A DNA stretch of 64,000 bases from Burkholderiales bacterium (GTDB lineage Bacteria > Pseudomonadota > Gammaproteobacteria > Burkholderiales > Burkholderiaceae_C): NCBI GenBank assembly GCA_947381415.1, contig CANCVB010000009.1, positions 26,627 to 90,626 on the forward strand. The letters run 5' to 3'. The notes beneath the pieces were generated by a model. It did no database searches. It was not told where the DNA came from and saw only the letters and a program-made list of their open reading frames with translations. Made by a program: the position numbers and the translations under genes. Below, piece after piece: positions 44,093-53,656 of this stretch (position 1 is the stretch's first letter; the number at the start of each line of letters is the position of its first letter).

Positions 44093-45034
44093 ATGACCTA
44101 CGACACCACCCTTCCCTACCCAAGAGACTTGGTTGGCTATGGCCAACAAGTCCCGCATGCCCGCTGGCCAGGCCAAGCACGTGTTGCTGTGCAATTTGTT
44201 CTGAATTACGAAGAAGGCGGTGAAAACGCAGTTTTACATGGCGACGCAGGTTCAGAGCAGTTTTTGTCAGAAATGTTCAACCCACCCAGTTTTGCCGACC
44301 GTCATCTCAGCATGGAAGGTATTTACGAGTATGGATCCAGAGCAGGTGTATGGCGCATCTTGCGTGAGTTTGAAAAACGCCAGCTCCCCCTGACTGTATT
44401 TGGCGTGAGCATGGCTTTAGAACGTCATCCTGAATTGACGGCTTACCTGGTTCAACAGGGCCACGAGATTGCCTGCCACGGTTGGCGTTGGATTCATTAC
44501 CAACACATCGATGAAGCCACCGAGCGCCAACACATGCAAATCGGTATGAACATCATTCAACAGATGACGGGACAAACGCCTCTGGGTTGGTACACCGGAC
44601 GCGACAGCCCCCATACACGACGCTTGGTGGTAGACCACGGTGGGTTTGAATACGACAGCGATTACTATGGTGATGATCTGCCGTTTTGGATGAGGGTCGC
44701 CAAAACCAACGGCGAAGTGGTTCCCCATTTGGTCGTCCCCTATACGCTCGACACCAACGATATGCGTTTTTCGCTGCCACAAGGTTTCTCGCAGGCAGAA
44801 GATTTTTTCATTTACCTGCGTGACAGCTTTGATGCACTTTATGCGGAAGGTGCCGATACCCCGAAAATGATGAGTGTGGGTATGCACTGCCGACTCCTAG
44901 GACGGCCAGGGCGAATCGTGGCTTTGCAAAAATTTCTAGACCATATCGCCAAGTTTGACCGCGTGTGGGTCTGTAAGCGTATCGATATTGCCCAACATTG
45001 GAAACAACACCACCCCTATCAGGACAACACGTGA
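44093..45034 (+). CDS. puuE: PuuE-type allantoinase (polysaccharide deacetylase fold)
   Basis: The 313-residue protein starts YDTTLPYPRDLVGYGQQVPHARWPGQARVAVQFVLNYEEGGENAVLHGD. This is the typical N-terminus of PuuE, which opens the allantoin ring to allantoate. The polysaccharide-deacetylase metal site is partially recognisable (EIACHGWRWIHYQ). The residue GWYTGRDSPHTRRLVV block is also conserved. The gene overlaps the M20 peptidase by four bases (GTGA). The opposite strand carries a racemase and transporter, so a purine- or hydantoin-derived nitrogen pathway is the best guess. Confidence 0.85.
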   Translation: MTYDTTLPYPRDLVGYGQQVPHARWPGQARVAVQFVLNYEEGGENAVLHGDAGSEQFLSEMFNPPSFADRHLSMEGIYEYGSRAGVWRILREFEKRQLPLTVFGVSMALERHPELTAYLVQQGHEIACHGWRWIHYQHIDEATERQHMQIGMNIIQQMTGQTPLGWYTGRDSPHTRRLVVDHGGFEYDSDYYGDDLPFWMRVAKTNGEVVPHLVVPYTLDTNDMRFSLPQGFSQAEDFFIYLRDSFDALYAEGADTPKMMSVGMHCRLLGRPGRIVALQKFLDHIAKFDRVWVCKRIDIAQHWKQHHPYQDNT

Positions 45035-46275
45035 GCACAGACAGCCAACTAGACCAGTGGATAGACGCCCATTTCGATGAACAAGTGAAGTTCTTGCAAG
45101 CATTGGTTCGCATTCCCACCGACACCCCACCCGGCAACAACACGCCTCACGCCTTGAAAACGGCAGATCTGCTGGCGCAAATGGGTTTGCCTTGTCAGCG
45201 CTATGAAGTGCCTGAAGCCGAAGTGAAAGCGCAAGGCTTGACGTCGATCACCAACTTGATTGTCAAGCGACACTATGGTGAGGGCTTGGTGATTGCACTT
45301 AACGCGCATGGCGATGTGGTTCCACCCGGTGAGGGTTGGACACATGACCCTTATGGGGGTGAAATCGTCGACGGCAAGATCTACGGGCGCGCAACAGCGG
45401 TCAGCAAATGTGATTTTTCAACTTTCACTTTTGCACTTCGTGCCTTAGAGGCTGTTGCCAAACCCACCAAGGGTCAGGTGGAACTGCAATTTACTTACGA
45501 TGAAGAATTTGGTGGCGAAGTTGGCCCAGGCTGGCTGTTGTCACACGGGTATACCAAGCCCGACTTGATGATTGCCGCAGGCTTTAGCTACCAAGTGATT
45601 ACCGCGCACAATGGTTGCTTGCAAATGGAAGTCACTGTCCACGGAAAAATGGCGCATGCGGCCATTCCCGACAGCGGTATTGATGCGCTGCAAGGTGCAG
45701 TTGCATTGCTGAATGCTTTGTATGCGCAAAACAGTTTGTACCAAAAAATCACCTCTGCAGTAGAAGGCATTAGCCATCCTTACCTCAATGTTGGCTTGAT
45801 TCAAGGTGGCACCAATACCAACGTGATTCCAGGCACTGTGGCCTTCAAATTAGACCGGCGCATGATCCCTGAAGAAGATCCGGTGCAAGTGGAAGCCTCG
45901 ATTCGCAAACTCTTGGAAGACACCGTTGCCGCTTACAACCGCCAGCGCGATCCAAGCCATGCCATACATATCGATGTCAGACGCATGCTCATGGCCCATG
46001 CCATGAAACCGCTGCCCGGTAACAAACCATTGGTAGATGCTTTGCAAAAACACGCCAGTGCGGTTTTTGGTGAAGCTATTCCTGCAGTGGGAACGCCTTT
46101 GTATACCGATGTTCGTTTGTATGTGGAACGCGGCATACCTGGAGTGATTTACGGCGCTGGGCCTCGAACCGTTTTAGAGTCACATGCCAAGCGAGCAGAT
46201 GAACGCTTGGACTTAGAGGACTTACGCAAAGCCACCAAAGTGATTGCCCGTACATTGGCGGATTTATTGCACTGA
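45031..46275 (+). CDS. M20-family metallopeptidase/amidohydrolase
   Basis: The start is GTG at 45031, overlapping the puuE stop (GTGA). The track's TTG start at 44998 would lie inside puuE. The 414-residue protein shows the di-zinc M20 ligands: ALNAHGDVVPPGEGW, the catalytic Glu in TYDEEFGGEVG and the final His region in VLESHAKRADERL. The dimerisation domain begins near LQMEVTVHGKMAHAAIPDSG. Substrates of M20 enzymes include acetyl-ornithine, N-carbamoyl amino acids and allantoate. With PuuE next to it, an allantoate-amidohydrolase-like or ureido-acid role is plausible but unproven. Confidence 0.83.
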   Translation: MSTDSQLDQWIDAHFDEQVKFLQALVRIPTDTPPGNNTPHALKTADLLAQMGLPCQRYEVPEAEVKAQGLTSITNLIVKRHYGEGLVIALNAHGDVVPPGEGWTHDPYGGEIVDGKIYGRATAVSKCDFSTFTFALRALEAVAKPTKGQVELQFTYDEEFGGEVGPGWLLSHGYTKPDLMIAAGFSYQVITAHNGCLQMEVTVHGKMAHAAIPDSGIDALQGAVALLNALYAQNSLYQKITSAVEGISHPYLNVGLIQGGTNTNVIPGTVAFKLDRRMIPEEDPVQVEASIRKLLEDTVAAYNRQRDPSHAIHIDVRRMLMAHAMKPLPGNKPLVDALQKHASAVFGEAIPAVGTPLYTDVRLYVERGIPGVIYGAGPRTVLESHAKRADERLDLEDLRKATKVIARTLADLLH

Positions 46276-46301
46276 AACAGAAGTCTTCAACCAAAGCCGG
46301 C

Positions 46302-47027
46302 TTACCGTAACGACATGTAGTCTGGCATCGCTGTCCAAGTGGTCTCAAAACTAGGGGTGGTACGTCGGGCCTGCGGCATCGTTTGGTTGAGGTAGAGCGC
46401 CAAACCTGCAGAGACACTGTCAATCAAAGGCACAGGGCATGTCGCCTGTAAATCTGCTGCATAACCGGCCAAACCTGCGCCACCCAAGATCACTGCTTTT
46501 GCCCCTGTTTCTGCAGCCTGTTGGCAAGCCTTTGACAAAACGCGCAAAGCCAGTTCTCGGTCGGCGAGCAACTGTGCGCCCGTCTCTTGAACCAAGGCAA
46601 TATGCTGCAAAAGAGAAGCAAAACCCAAACTCACGGCCAGTCGCTCTAGCATGGGTTTCCAACGGGTACCGCCGGTGACGATGGCAAAAGAACCGTATCG
46701 AGAAGCTTGGATAAACGAGGCCTCAGCAAGCCCAGTCACGGGACATGCACTGACCTCGCGCAACGCAAACAGCCCAGGGTCACCAAAACACGCAATGATG
46801 ACACCATCGGGTGAATGCGATTGGGAATGCAGATGGTGCGCCCATGCATCTAGCAAGGCATGACCCGCAACGGCGTGGCTGGCCTCACAAGCAATATAAG
46901 GGGCCCCGAATCGCGCATTGATGCAATCTAAATTGACATCGAGGGGCAAAAGGGTTTGCAAATGGGATTGCAGGCGTTGGGTCGTGGCTTGCCCAGTGTT
47001 GGGATTGATGACCAATAAACGCCGCAC
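46302..47027 (-). CDS. Aspartate/glutamate/hydantoin racemase-family protein
   Basis: The protein (241 residues, GTG start) begins LLVINPNTGQATTQRL. It has the two catalytic cysteine regions of the family: IIACFGDPGL and VILGGAGLAGYAADLQATCPVPLIDSV. INPNT plus these motifs places it with hydantoin/allantoin racemases (HyuA/HpxA-like). The GntR gene lies six bases upstream on the same strand. Facing PuuE across a short convergent gap, it fits a role in racemising allantoin or a hydantoin before ring opening. Confidence 0.82.
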   Translation of the reverse strand: MRRLLVINPNTGQATTQRLQSHLQTLLPLDVNLDCINARFGAPYIACEASHAVAGHALLDAWAHHLHSQSHSPDGVIIACFGDPGLFALREVSACPVTGLAEASFIQASRYGSFAIVTGGTRWKPMLERLAVSLGFASLLQHIALVQETGAQLLADRELALRVLSKACQQAAETGAKAVILGGAGLAGYAADLQATCPVPLIDSVSAGLALYLNQTMPQARRTTPSFETTWTAMPDYMSLR

Positions 47028-47033
47028 TGCTGT

Positions 47034-47750
47034 TCAATCTTGCAAGAGTTGCTCAAGGTCCACCGATTGCACATGGGCCAGCGTGAAATTGAGTTGGCTC
47101 TCAATGGTGTGAAGATGTGCCACCATTTGCTTGGGCGCTTCAATTGGGTCGCGCAAGCGAATCGCATCCAGCAGCTTTTTATGCTCCAAACACCCACATG
47201 CCGCATGCTGTCGCCGCAAACTGGGGTCACGCGAACCCCAGGCCATGAGAATGAGCGAATTGCGCGAAATCAGTTCGTGCATCATTCGACCAAAGGTTTC
47301 ATGACCTGCGATTTCAGATATGTACAAATGGAATTCACCTGACAAACGAATGGCTGTGTGCCAGTCACCCGCTTCTTGCGCCTGCGCCTCTTGCGAGAGC
47401 ATTCTGGACAAATGCGCAATATCGTGGGCATGGGCTTTTTCCATGAAACGTACAACCAGCACAGGCTCAATCAAACGCCGAGCCTCAAAAACTTCGATGG
47501 ACTCTTGCTGTGTGGGCTGAGAAACCGAGGCACCACGGTTATGCGTCAAGGTAATGATGCGTTCATTGGCCAGGCGAACCAATATAGGCTTGATTCGGGT
47601 GCGCGAAACACCAAAAATACCGCACAACCTGTCCTCGGTCAGTCGGGTGCCAGGCGGTAAGCGGTGATCCAACACAGATTCAACGATGCGCTCGTAGATA
47701 GCCTGATCGCTCCAAGCCACATGCTCGTCCCTCACCGCAGGGTTACTCAA
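47034..47750 (-). CDS. GntR-family regulator with FCD effector domain
   Basis: The N-terminus is a GntR winged helix (IYERIVESVLDHRLPPGTRLTEDRLCGIFGVSRTRIKPILVRLANERII) and the C-terminal helical FCD domain binds the effector. The track start at 47771 has no ribosome site. A TTG at 47750 has CAGGAGACG just upstream and forms a TTGA overlap with the permease stop. I therefore take 238 residues from there. It is encoded between the ABC transporter genes and the racemase, and probably controls the operon in response to a transported nitrogen compound. Confidence 0.85.
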   Translation of the reverse strand: MSNPAVRDEHVAWSDQAIYERIVESVLDHRLPPGTRLTEDRLCGIFGVSRTRIKPILVRLANERIITLTHNRGASVSQPTQQESIEVFEARRLIEPVLVVRFMEKAHAHDIAHLSRMLSQEAQAQEAGDWHTAIRLSGEFHLYISEIAGHETFGRMMHELISRNSLILMAWGSRDPSLRRQHAACGCLEHKKLLDAIRLRDPIEAPKQMVAHLHTIESQLNFTLAHVQSVDLEQLLQD

Positions 47751-48631
47751 CCACGTCTCCTGCGTAACCAAGCACCGGTAGCCAAAGCCACACCAATCAC
47801 CGCAAAAGAAATCAAGGTGGTGACACTGCCCAAGGCGTAAATGGCGGGATTGGTGACGGTGGTTGTCAAACCTTGCAATTCAAGTGGCAAGGTGTTGACG
47901 TCCCCAATCGCCTGTGAGGTGCGGGCAATCTCATCCCAGCTCAAGGTGAAACCAAACATTCCCACACCCACCACGGAAGGGGCAATCAATGGAAACACCA
48001 CATGCTTGAAAGTTTGCCAAGGTGTCGCTCCCAAGTCTTGCGCCGCTTCTTCATAGGCAGGGTTAAAGCGGTTGAAGACGGCAAACATGATGAGTAAACC
48101 AAACGGCAAGGTCCATGTGAGGTGCGCACCCATGGCAGAGGTAAACAAACCTAAAGAGGTTCCAAAACTCTCCAGCGTCTCAGTCATGCCGGCAATGTCC
48201 AACAAGGACTTGATGCCACTGTCCATCAAGCGGAATTGAAGACCAATACCCAGTGACACGATGATGGAAGGCATGATCAGGCTGGCAACGGTGACATAAA
48301 ACAAAGCGTCACCACCGCGCAATTTTTTACGAAAAGCCAGACCAGCCAAGACCGACATCAGCATGGTCAATGTCATAACCACAGCGCCCAGCAACAAAGA
48401 ACGTTTAAATGCGGCGCCAATATCCACCACCCCTAGACCCTCGGCCAGTTTGTAAAACCAATGCAATGACATGCCTCGCAATGGGAATGTCAAGCCACCC
48501 TCGGGGCCTTGAAAACTCAAAATGAAAATAGTGATCATGGGGCCGTATAAAAACAGCACAAAGGCAGCAAACACAGCCAGCAATCCCCAAAAACCAGCAG
48601 GCTTCTTGCGCGCGTAAGAAACATGGGCCAT
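47747..48631 (-). CDS. ABC transporter permease, PotC type
   Basis: The 294-residue permease has six membrane helices. The EAA loop reads EAAQDLGATPWQTFKHVVFPLIAPSVV, as in spermidine/putrescine-type (PotC/YdcV) subunits. It pairs with the PotB-type permease that precedes it by two bases. The transporter's substrate is unlikely to be only polyamines, given the PuuE/racemase context. I suspect a nitrogenous or amide-type compound. The GntR gene overlaps its stop. Confidence 0.87.
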   Translation of the reverse strand: MAHVSYARKKPAGFWGLLAVFAAFVLFLYGPMITIFILSFQGPEGGLTFPLRGMSLHWFYKLAEGLGVVDIGAAFKRSLLLGAVVMTLTMLMSVLAGLAFRKKLRGGDALFYVTVASLIMPSIIVSLGIGLQFRLMDSGIKSLLDIAGMTETLESFGTSLGLFTSAMGAHLTWTLPFGLLIMFAVFNRFNPAYEEAAQDLGATPWQTFKHVVFPLIAPSVVGVGMFGFTLSWDEIARTSQAIGDVNTLPLELQGLTTTVTNPAIYALGSVTTLISFAVIGVALATGAWLRRRRG

Positions 48632-48633
48632 GG

Positions 48634-49548
48634 TTAAAGTTCCTTGCGAATATCAACCAAACGGGTCAAACCCCAAATGATCATCAACACCACCAACAGC
48701 AAAATCACCGCATTGGCAGCGGCCAGCGGAAACTGCAAAAATGAAGTCTGCACTTGGATGATTTTGCCAACCGAGGCAATTTGCTGCCCGCCCATCACGC
48801 CAATGGTGACGAAGTCGCCCATGACGATGGTGATGACAAAAATAGAGCCGATGATGATGCCCGTGCGTGACAAAGGCACAATGACATTCCACAAAGTCTG
48901 CCAAGGTGTGGCCCCGGTGTCATAAGCCGCTTCAATCAGTGAGCGGTCTATGCGCATCATGGAGTTAAAAATTGGCACGATCATGAACATGGTGTAGAGA
49001 TGCACAAAAGCCAACACCACAGAAAATTCAGAAAATAACAGCCACTCAACGGGCTGGCTGACCAAGCCCATGCTTAACAAGGTTTGGTTGACCAAACCAT
49101 TGCGACCGAGCAAGGGAATCCAAGAGATCATGCGAATCACATTCGATGTCCAAAAAGGAACGGTACACAAGACAAAAAGCAAGGTCTGGGTCGCAGATGA
49201 CTCCACACAAAAGGCCAAAAAGTAAGCGATTGCAAAACCCAATAACAAGGTGATGGCCCACACCATCAAACTGATGCTGATGGTGGACCAATAGGTTTTC
49301 AAGGTCACACAAACATCGCCATAGTCATTCAAACTGGAGCAGCCTTCAAAAATACTGAAGTAGCTGTGCAGCGTGAAGGTAGGAATCATTTCATATTCAT
49401 TGAATTCCCAGAAACTGACCATGAAGATCAGTCCCAAGGGAATCAAAAAGAACAGCAGAAACACCAACGAATATGGCGTAGCTTGCCATCGTGCCAAGAT
49501 CCTCCAAGAGGTGGATGACGGCGTTGTGGTGATCTGCTGTGTTGACAT
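48634..49548 (-). CDS. ABC transporter permease, PotB type
   Basis: The 304-residue permease has six predicted membrane helices. The EAA loop is EAAYDTGATPWQTLWNVIVPLSRTGII. The hydrophobic VFLLFFLIPLGLIFMVSFW segment is the first transmembrane helix. It matches the PotB/YdcU group. It stands 15 bases after the substrate-binding protein gene and is followed by the second permease. It forms the heterodimeric channel with that subunit. Confidence 0.87.
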   Translation of the reverse strand: MSTQQITTTPSSTSWRILARWQATPYSLVFLLFFLIPLGLIFMVSFWEFNEYEMIPTFTLHSYFSIFEGCSSLNDYGDVCVTLKTYWSTISISLMVWAITLLLGFAIAYFLAFCVESSATQTLLFVLCTVPFWTSNVIRMISWIPLLGRNGLVNQTLLSMGLVSQPVEWLLFSEFSVVLAFVHLYTMFMIVPIFNSMMRIDRSLIEAAYDTGATPWQTLWNVIVPLSRTGIIIGSIFVITIVMGDFVTIGVMGGQQIASVGKIIQVQTSFLQFPLAAANAVILLLVVLMIIWGLTRLVDIRKEL

Positions 49549-49563
49549 GTCAGTTTGGGTTCA

Positions 49564-50838
49564 TCAAGCGGCGACGAACTCGTTCCATTTCTTGACCATG
49601 TACTCGTTTTCGTCCATCACGGCATTCCAGCAAGCGATGCCACCCATGCGGGTTTCATAGCTGCCGCCGTCACGCACGCTGCCTGCTTTGGCCAGCAAAT
49701 CACCGTTGGGAGACTTGATGTCTTTGGCCGCAGGTTTGCCTTCCATCCAGTAGGCCCACTCGTAGGCTTCCATTTTGGCTTTGGCTGTGTCCAACACGGC
49801 ACTGTAATAACCTTGACGGTTCAGGTAAGCACCTGCCCAGCCGTCGAGGAACCAGTTGATGAACTCGTATACGCCGTCGGCTTTTTTGCCAGTGACTGAC
49901 TTGGGTACGCCGAAACCTGCAGCCCATGCGCGGTATCCCTCTTTGAGCGGCTGGAAAACGCAATCAATGCCTTTGGTGCGAACTGCAGTCACAGCAGGCG
50001 ACCACATGGACTGAATCACCACTTCACCAGACGCCATCAGGTTGACAGATTCATTGAAGTCTTTCCACAACGCACGGAATTGACCTGCTTTTTTGGCTTC
50101 AATCAAGGTCTTGATGGTCAGGTCGATCTCGGCTTTGGTCATGTTGCCCTTGTCGGGGTATTTGTAAATGCCCTTGGCTTCCACCACCATGGCGGCATCC
50201 ATGATGCCGATGGATGGGATGTTCAAAATAGCTGCCTTGCCCTTGAATTCAGGGTTGAGCAATTCAGCCCATGAGGTGATGGGACGTTTGATCAAGTCGG
50301 GACGAATACCCAAGGTGTCAGCGTTGTACACCGTGGGGATCAGTGTCATGTACTGTGTGGGTGTGGCAGAGAAGGTCTTGCTGTCAGGTTTGTCCAAGTA
50401 CATGACTTTCTTGGGGGCGGTACCTTGGTCACCGACTTTTTTACCAGCGACTTCGCCTTTGGTAAACAAAGTGGTGATCTTGTCAGCGTTTTTGATGCGC
50501 TTGGTGTCAATGCCAAGCAAGTTACCAGTGGGAACGATCTTCTTCAAAGAGAAGTACTCGGTGTCGATCAAATCAAATGAGTTGGGTGCGGTCACGGCAC
50601 GCTTGGTCACGTCATCGGTGGTCACAGCCACATATTGAATTTCAATGCCTGTATCGGCTTTGAATTTCTCGGCGATGGTTTTGTCTTGGTTCACAGCGGT
50701 ACCGAGGTAGCGCAACACGATTTTTTCACTGGCGTGCACTGAGGGGAAAATACCGCTAGCCAAAATCGCTGCAGTACCTTTCAGTACGGCGCGGCGATCT
50801 GTCGCCACTTGATCTACAGAGGTTTTTTCGTCTTTCAT
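49564..50838 (-). CDS. Periplasmic substrate-binding protein, PotD/F type, Tat-exported
   Basis: The 424-residue protein has a twin-arginine signal (TDRRAVLKGTAAILASGIFPSVHAS). The mature protein starts IVLRYLGTAVNQDKTIAEKFKADTG and fits type 2 extracellular solute-binding proteins for polyamines and related ligands. Tat export suggests folding before export. An AAAAGGAAG ribosome site precedes the ATG. Codon use and length suggest good expression. It presents substrate to the two permeases downstream. Confidence 0.85.
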   Translation of the reverse strand: MKDEKTSVDQVATDRRAVLKGTAAILASGIFPSVHASEKIVLRYLGTAVNQDKTIAEKFKADTGIEIQYVAVTTDDVTKRAVTAPNSFDLIDTEYFSLKKIVPTGNLLGIDTKRIKNADKITTLFTKGEVAGKKVGDQGTAPKKVMYLDKPDSKTFSATPTQYMTLIPTVYNADTLGIRPDLIKRPITSWAELLNPEFKGKAAILNIPSIGIMDAAMVVEAKGIYKYPDKGNMTKAEIDLTIKTLIEAKKAGQFRALWKDFNESVNLMASGEVVIQSMWSPAVTAVRTKGIDCVFQPLKEGYRAWAAGFGVPKSVTGKKADGVYEFINWFLDGWAGAYLNRQGYYSAVLDTAKAKMEAYEWAYWMEGKPAAKDIKSPNGDLLAKAGSVRDGGSYETRMGGIACWNAVMDENEYMVKKWNEFVAA

Positions 50839-50897
50839 GGTCTTCCTTTTACTGAGTTAAAACCTGAGATCGTCAGGCGGCGATGGGGATGAATTGA

Positions 50898-51917
50898 TCA
50901 ATGAGGGGACAACACGTGCGCATCCACTTCACTCCATTGCAAGTGGTAGGTTTGTCCAGCAAGCCACTGTGAATTGACTTTGGCCTCAGGCAACATGACG
51001 CTCATGGGTTCACCCTGTGCGTCTTGCGGCTGAAAAGCCAAAAGGCAGAAACTGCCCTGAAATTCAATATCAATCAGGGATGCTCGCATGCCTGGTTGGC
51101 TGCTGATGTTGTTTGGTTCCTGCACATCAATCTTGTCGCTGCGAACGGCCACCAAACCTTGCGATGTTTTCACCAGGTTATGACCACCCATGAAGCGGGC
51201 CACAAATTCCGAAGCCGGACGGTTGAAAACTTCTTGCGGTGAACCCGCTTGCTCAATGCGGCCATGGTTCATGACCACCATGGTGTCGGCCAAAGCCATG
51301 GCTTCTTCTTGCGAATGCGTGACATGGATAAAGGTCAAGCCCAGTTCTTTTTGCCAGCGACGCAACTCGGCGCGCATTTGAATACGAAGAAAGGGGTCTA
51401 GCGCCGACAAAGGCTCGTCAAGCAACAGCACACGGGGCTCCATGATGAGGGCACGTGCCAAGGCAATGCGCTGTTGCTGGCCACCAGAGAGTTCTGACGG
51501 AAAACGCTGTGCATAGGATTGCATAGCCACGCGCTCCAACAATGCGTGGGCACGTTGGTGACGCTCAGCCTTGCCCACACCGCGCATCTTCAAGCTAAAA
51601 GCAACGTTGTCCAGTGAATTCAGATGAGGAAACAAGGCATAACTCTGAAACATCATGGCCGTACCGCGTTCCGCGGCAGTGGCGTGGGTGATGTTTCGAC
51701 CACCCAAAATCACATCACCCGAAGTCACCACCTCATGGCCTGCGACCATACGCAGCGTGGAGGTCTTACCGCAACCCGAGGGCCCCAATAGACAGCAATA
51801 GTGGTTGGTGGGCACCTTTAAATCGATGCTGTCGACAGCAATGCTGTCTGCGCTGTAATGCTTAGACAACGCAATCAGCTCTAAGGTGTTGTCTTTGGTG
51901 TTTGGTGACAGAGGCAT
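50898..51917 (-). CDS. ABC transporter ATP-binding protein, PotA type
   Basis: The nucleotide-binding domain shows Walker A LLGPSGCGKTSTLR, signature LSGGQQQRIALARAL, Walker B VLLLDEPLSALD and H-loop VTHSQEEAM. A C-terminal TOBE-like domain ends the 339-residue protein. The track TTG start at 51932 is replaced by ATG 51917 (MPLSPNTKDN), which has an AGGGAA ribosome site. It is the first gene of the transporter operon, 59 bases before the binding protein. It is divergent from upp. Confidence 0.88.
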   Translation of the reverse strand: MPLSPNTKDNTLELIALSKHYSADSIAVDSIDLKVPTNHYCCLLGPSGCGKTSTLRMVAGHEVVTSGDVILGGRNITHATAAERGTAMMFQSYALFPHLNSLDNVAFSLKMRGVGKAERHQRAHALLERVAMQSYAQRFPSELSGGQQQRIALARALIMEPRVLLLDEPLSALDPFLRIQMRAELRRWQKELGLTFIHVTHSQEEAMALADTMVVMNHGRIEQAGSPQEVFNRPASEFVARFMGGHNLVKTSQGLVAVRSDKIDVQEPNNISSQPGMRASLIDIEFQGSFCLLAFQPQDAQGEPMSVMLPEAKVNSQWLAGQTYHLQWSEVDAHVLSPH

Positions 51918-52112
51918 ACATTTCCCTAGCAATCAAGATGCCAAGTGATTTTGGCCTGTTTGTATGCAAAGATAATCGAAATTGCATTCAATCGGTGCCA
52001 ATTTCGGAATTTAATCGCACAAAATGGGTGCAAAACTAGGGTAAACGATAGGCATCGAGCACCAAATCGGGGCTGCATCACAAGCGCGTCGACACAGCCA
52101 TTTGAAGCGACA

Positions 52113-52778
52113 ATGCAAGCAAGCTTTCTACATCAGACCATGCAACAAGATCCCTTTGTACACGTCATTTCACACCCCTTGGTACAGCATAAATTGACCT
52201 TGATGCGGCGCAAGGATGCCAGCACCAGCAGTTTCAGACGTCTTCTCAATGAGTTATCCATGCTCATGGCTTATGAAGTGACGCGCGACATGGAAATCAG
52301 CTATGTCTCGATTGAAACGCCGATGGAGACCATGCAAGCGCCTAGCATCGATGGAAAAAAACTCGCTCTGATCAGCATTTTGCGAGCCGGCACGGGTATT
52401 TTGGACGGCATGCTGCAAGTCGTGCCTGGGGCACGCGTGGGTCACATAGGTATTTACCGAAATCCCGATACCTTGCAAGCGGTAGAGTATTTTTTCAAAG
52501 TCCCCCAAAACATGCCTGAACGCGATGTGATTGTGGTGGACCCCATGCTGGCGACTGGTAATTCAGCGGTAGCCGCCATCACACGCATCAAACTGACGCA
52601 ACCCAAGTCCCTCAAATTTTTGTGCTTGCTCACCTGCCCAGAAGGTGTTGCCGCCATGCGCCATGCGCATCCCGATGTACCGATTTACACCGCAGCCATT
52701 GATCGTCAACTGAATGAGGATGGCTACATATTGCCAGGCTTGGGAGATGCGGGCGACCGTATTTTTGGAACCAAATAA
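52113..52778 (+). CDS. upp: Uracil phosphoribosyltransferase
   Basis: Upp salvages uracil to UMP. Diagnostic blocks are [27 protein letters not shown], the PRPP loop [16 protein letters not shown] and the uracil site [18 protein letters not shown]. The track ORF starts at 51945, but ATG 52113 gives 221 residues. A later ATG at 52140 ([10 protein letters not shown]) would give 212, closer to the usual 208. Its stop overlaps the next gene as TAATG, so the downstream lyase is translationally coupled to it, which is unusual. Confidence 0.93.
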   Translation: MQASFLHQTMQQDPFVHVISHPLVQHKLTLMRRKDASTSSFRRLLNELSMLMAYEVTRDMEISYVSIETPMETMQAPSIDGKKLALISILRAGTGILDGMLQVVPGARVGHIGIYRNPDTLQAVEYFFKVPQNMPERDVIVVDPMLATGNSAVAAITRIKLTQPKSLKFLCLLTCPEGVAAMRHAHPDVPIYTAAIDRQLNEDGYILPGLGDAGDRIFGTK

Positions 52779-53656
52779 TGTTGACACTTCGCTCTTTGCT
52801 TTTTGTCCCTGGGGACAGTGAAAAAAAACTGGCCAAAGGTATCACCACTTCTGCAGATGCGTTGATACTCGATCTTGAAGACTCTGTTGCACCCGAACGC
52901 ACCGCCATTGCCAGACACATGGTCGCCGATTTTTTGAGTGCCCATACAAACCGAGCACAGCAACAACTGTGGGTTCGCATCAACCCTTTACAGAGCCAAG
53001 AAGCGCTTACCGATTTGGCGGCGGTCATGGCAGGCAAACCCGATGGCATCATGCTGCCCAAGCCCTTGAACGGTCAGCATGCGCTGCAGCTCGATCACTA
53101 TTTATCTGCCCTGGAATCACGTGAAGGTTTGGTTTTGGGCTCGACCCGAATCATTCCTGTTGCAACAGAAATGCCTGGCGCTTTGTTTGATTTGCAGTCG
53201 TATGCGGGATCCACCAAGCGACTACAAGGCTTGACGTGGGGCGCAGAAGATTTGGCCACGGCAATAGGCGCAAGCACCAACCGTGAAGCGTCTGGGGAAT
53301 TCACCTTTACCTATAAATTGGCCCGCTCATTGTGCTTGTTGGCCTCAGCCCATGCGCAGATTCAAGCCATCGACACTTTATCGGTAGATTTCAAAAACAT
53401 TCAAGCCTTGGCGGACGATGTGCAACGGGCAAGAACCGAAGGTTTCAGTGGCAAGCTGGCCATACACCCTGATCAGGTGGATGTGATCAACCAAGGTTTC
53501 ACGCCGTCAGCTCAAGATATCAGCCATGCACAACGCATCGTGGACGCTTTTGCGCAAGCCCAGGGTGCGGGCGCTGTTCAATTGGACGGCAAAATGGTGG
53601 ATAAACCTCACCTTACCCAAGCACTGCGCTTGTTGAATCTCTCTGGGAAACACTGA
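52778..53656 (+). CDS. CitE-like HpcH/HpaI-family CoA-ester lyase
   Basis: The 292-residue protein starts LRSLLFVPGDSEKKL, typical for citrate lyase beta and malyl/citramalyl-CoA lyases. The Mg and substrate residues are present: LILDLEDSVAPE, WVRINPLQ, TEMPGALFDL and WGAEDLATAIG. It cleaves or joins an acyl-CoA with glyoxylate or pyruvate. Beside a MaoC hydratase, citramalyl-CoA or methylmalyl-CoA cleavage is the best guess. It lies between upp and the MaoC gene with one-base junctions (TAATG, TGATG). Confidence 0.85.
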   Translation: MLTLRSLLFVPGDSEKKLAKGITTSADALILDLEDSVAPERTAIARHMVADFLSAHTNRAQQQLWVRINPLQSQEALTDLAAVMAGKPDGIMLPKPLNGQHALQLDHYLSALESREGLVLGSTRIIPVATEMPGALFDLQSYAGSTKRLQGLTWGAEDLATAIGASTNREASGEFTFTYKLARSLCLLASAHAQIQAIDTLSVDFKNIQALADDVQRARTEGFSGKLAIHPDQVDVINQGFTPSAQDISHAQRIVDAFAQAQGAGAVQLDGKMVDKPHLTQALRLLNLSGKH

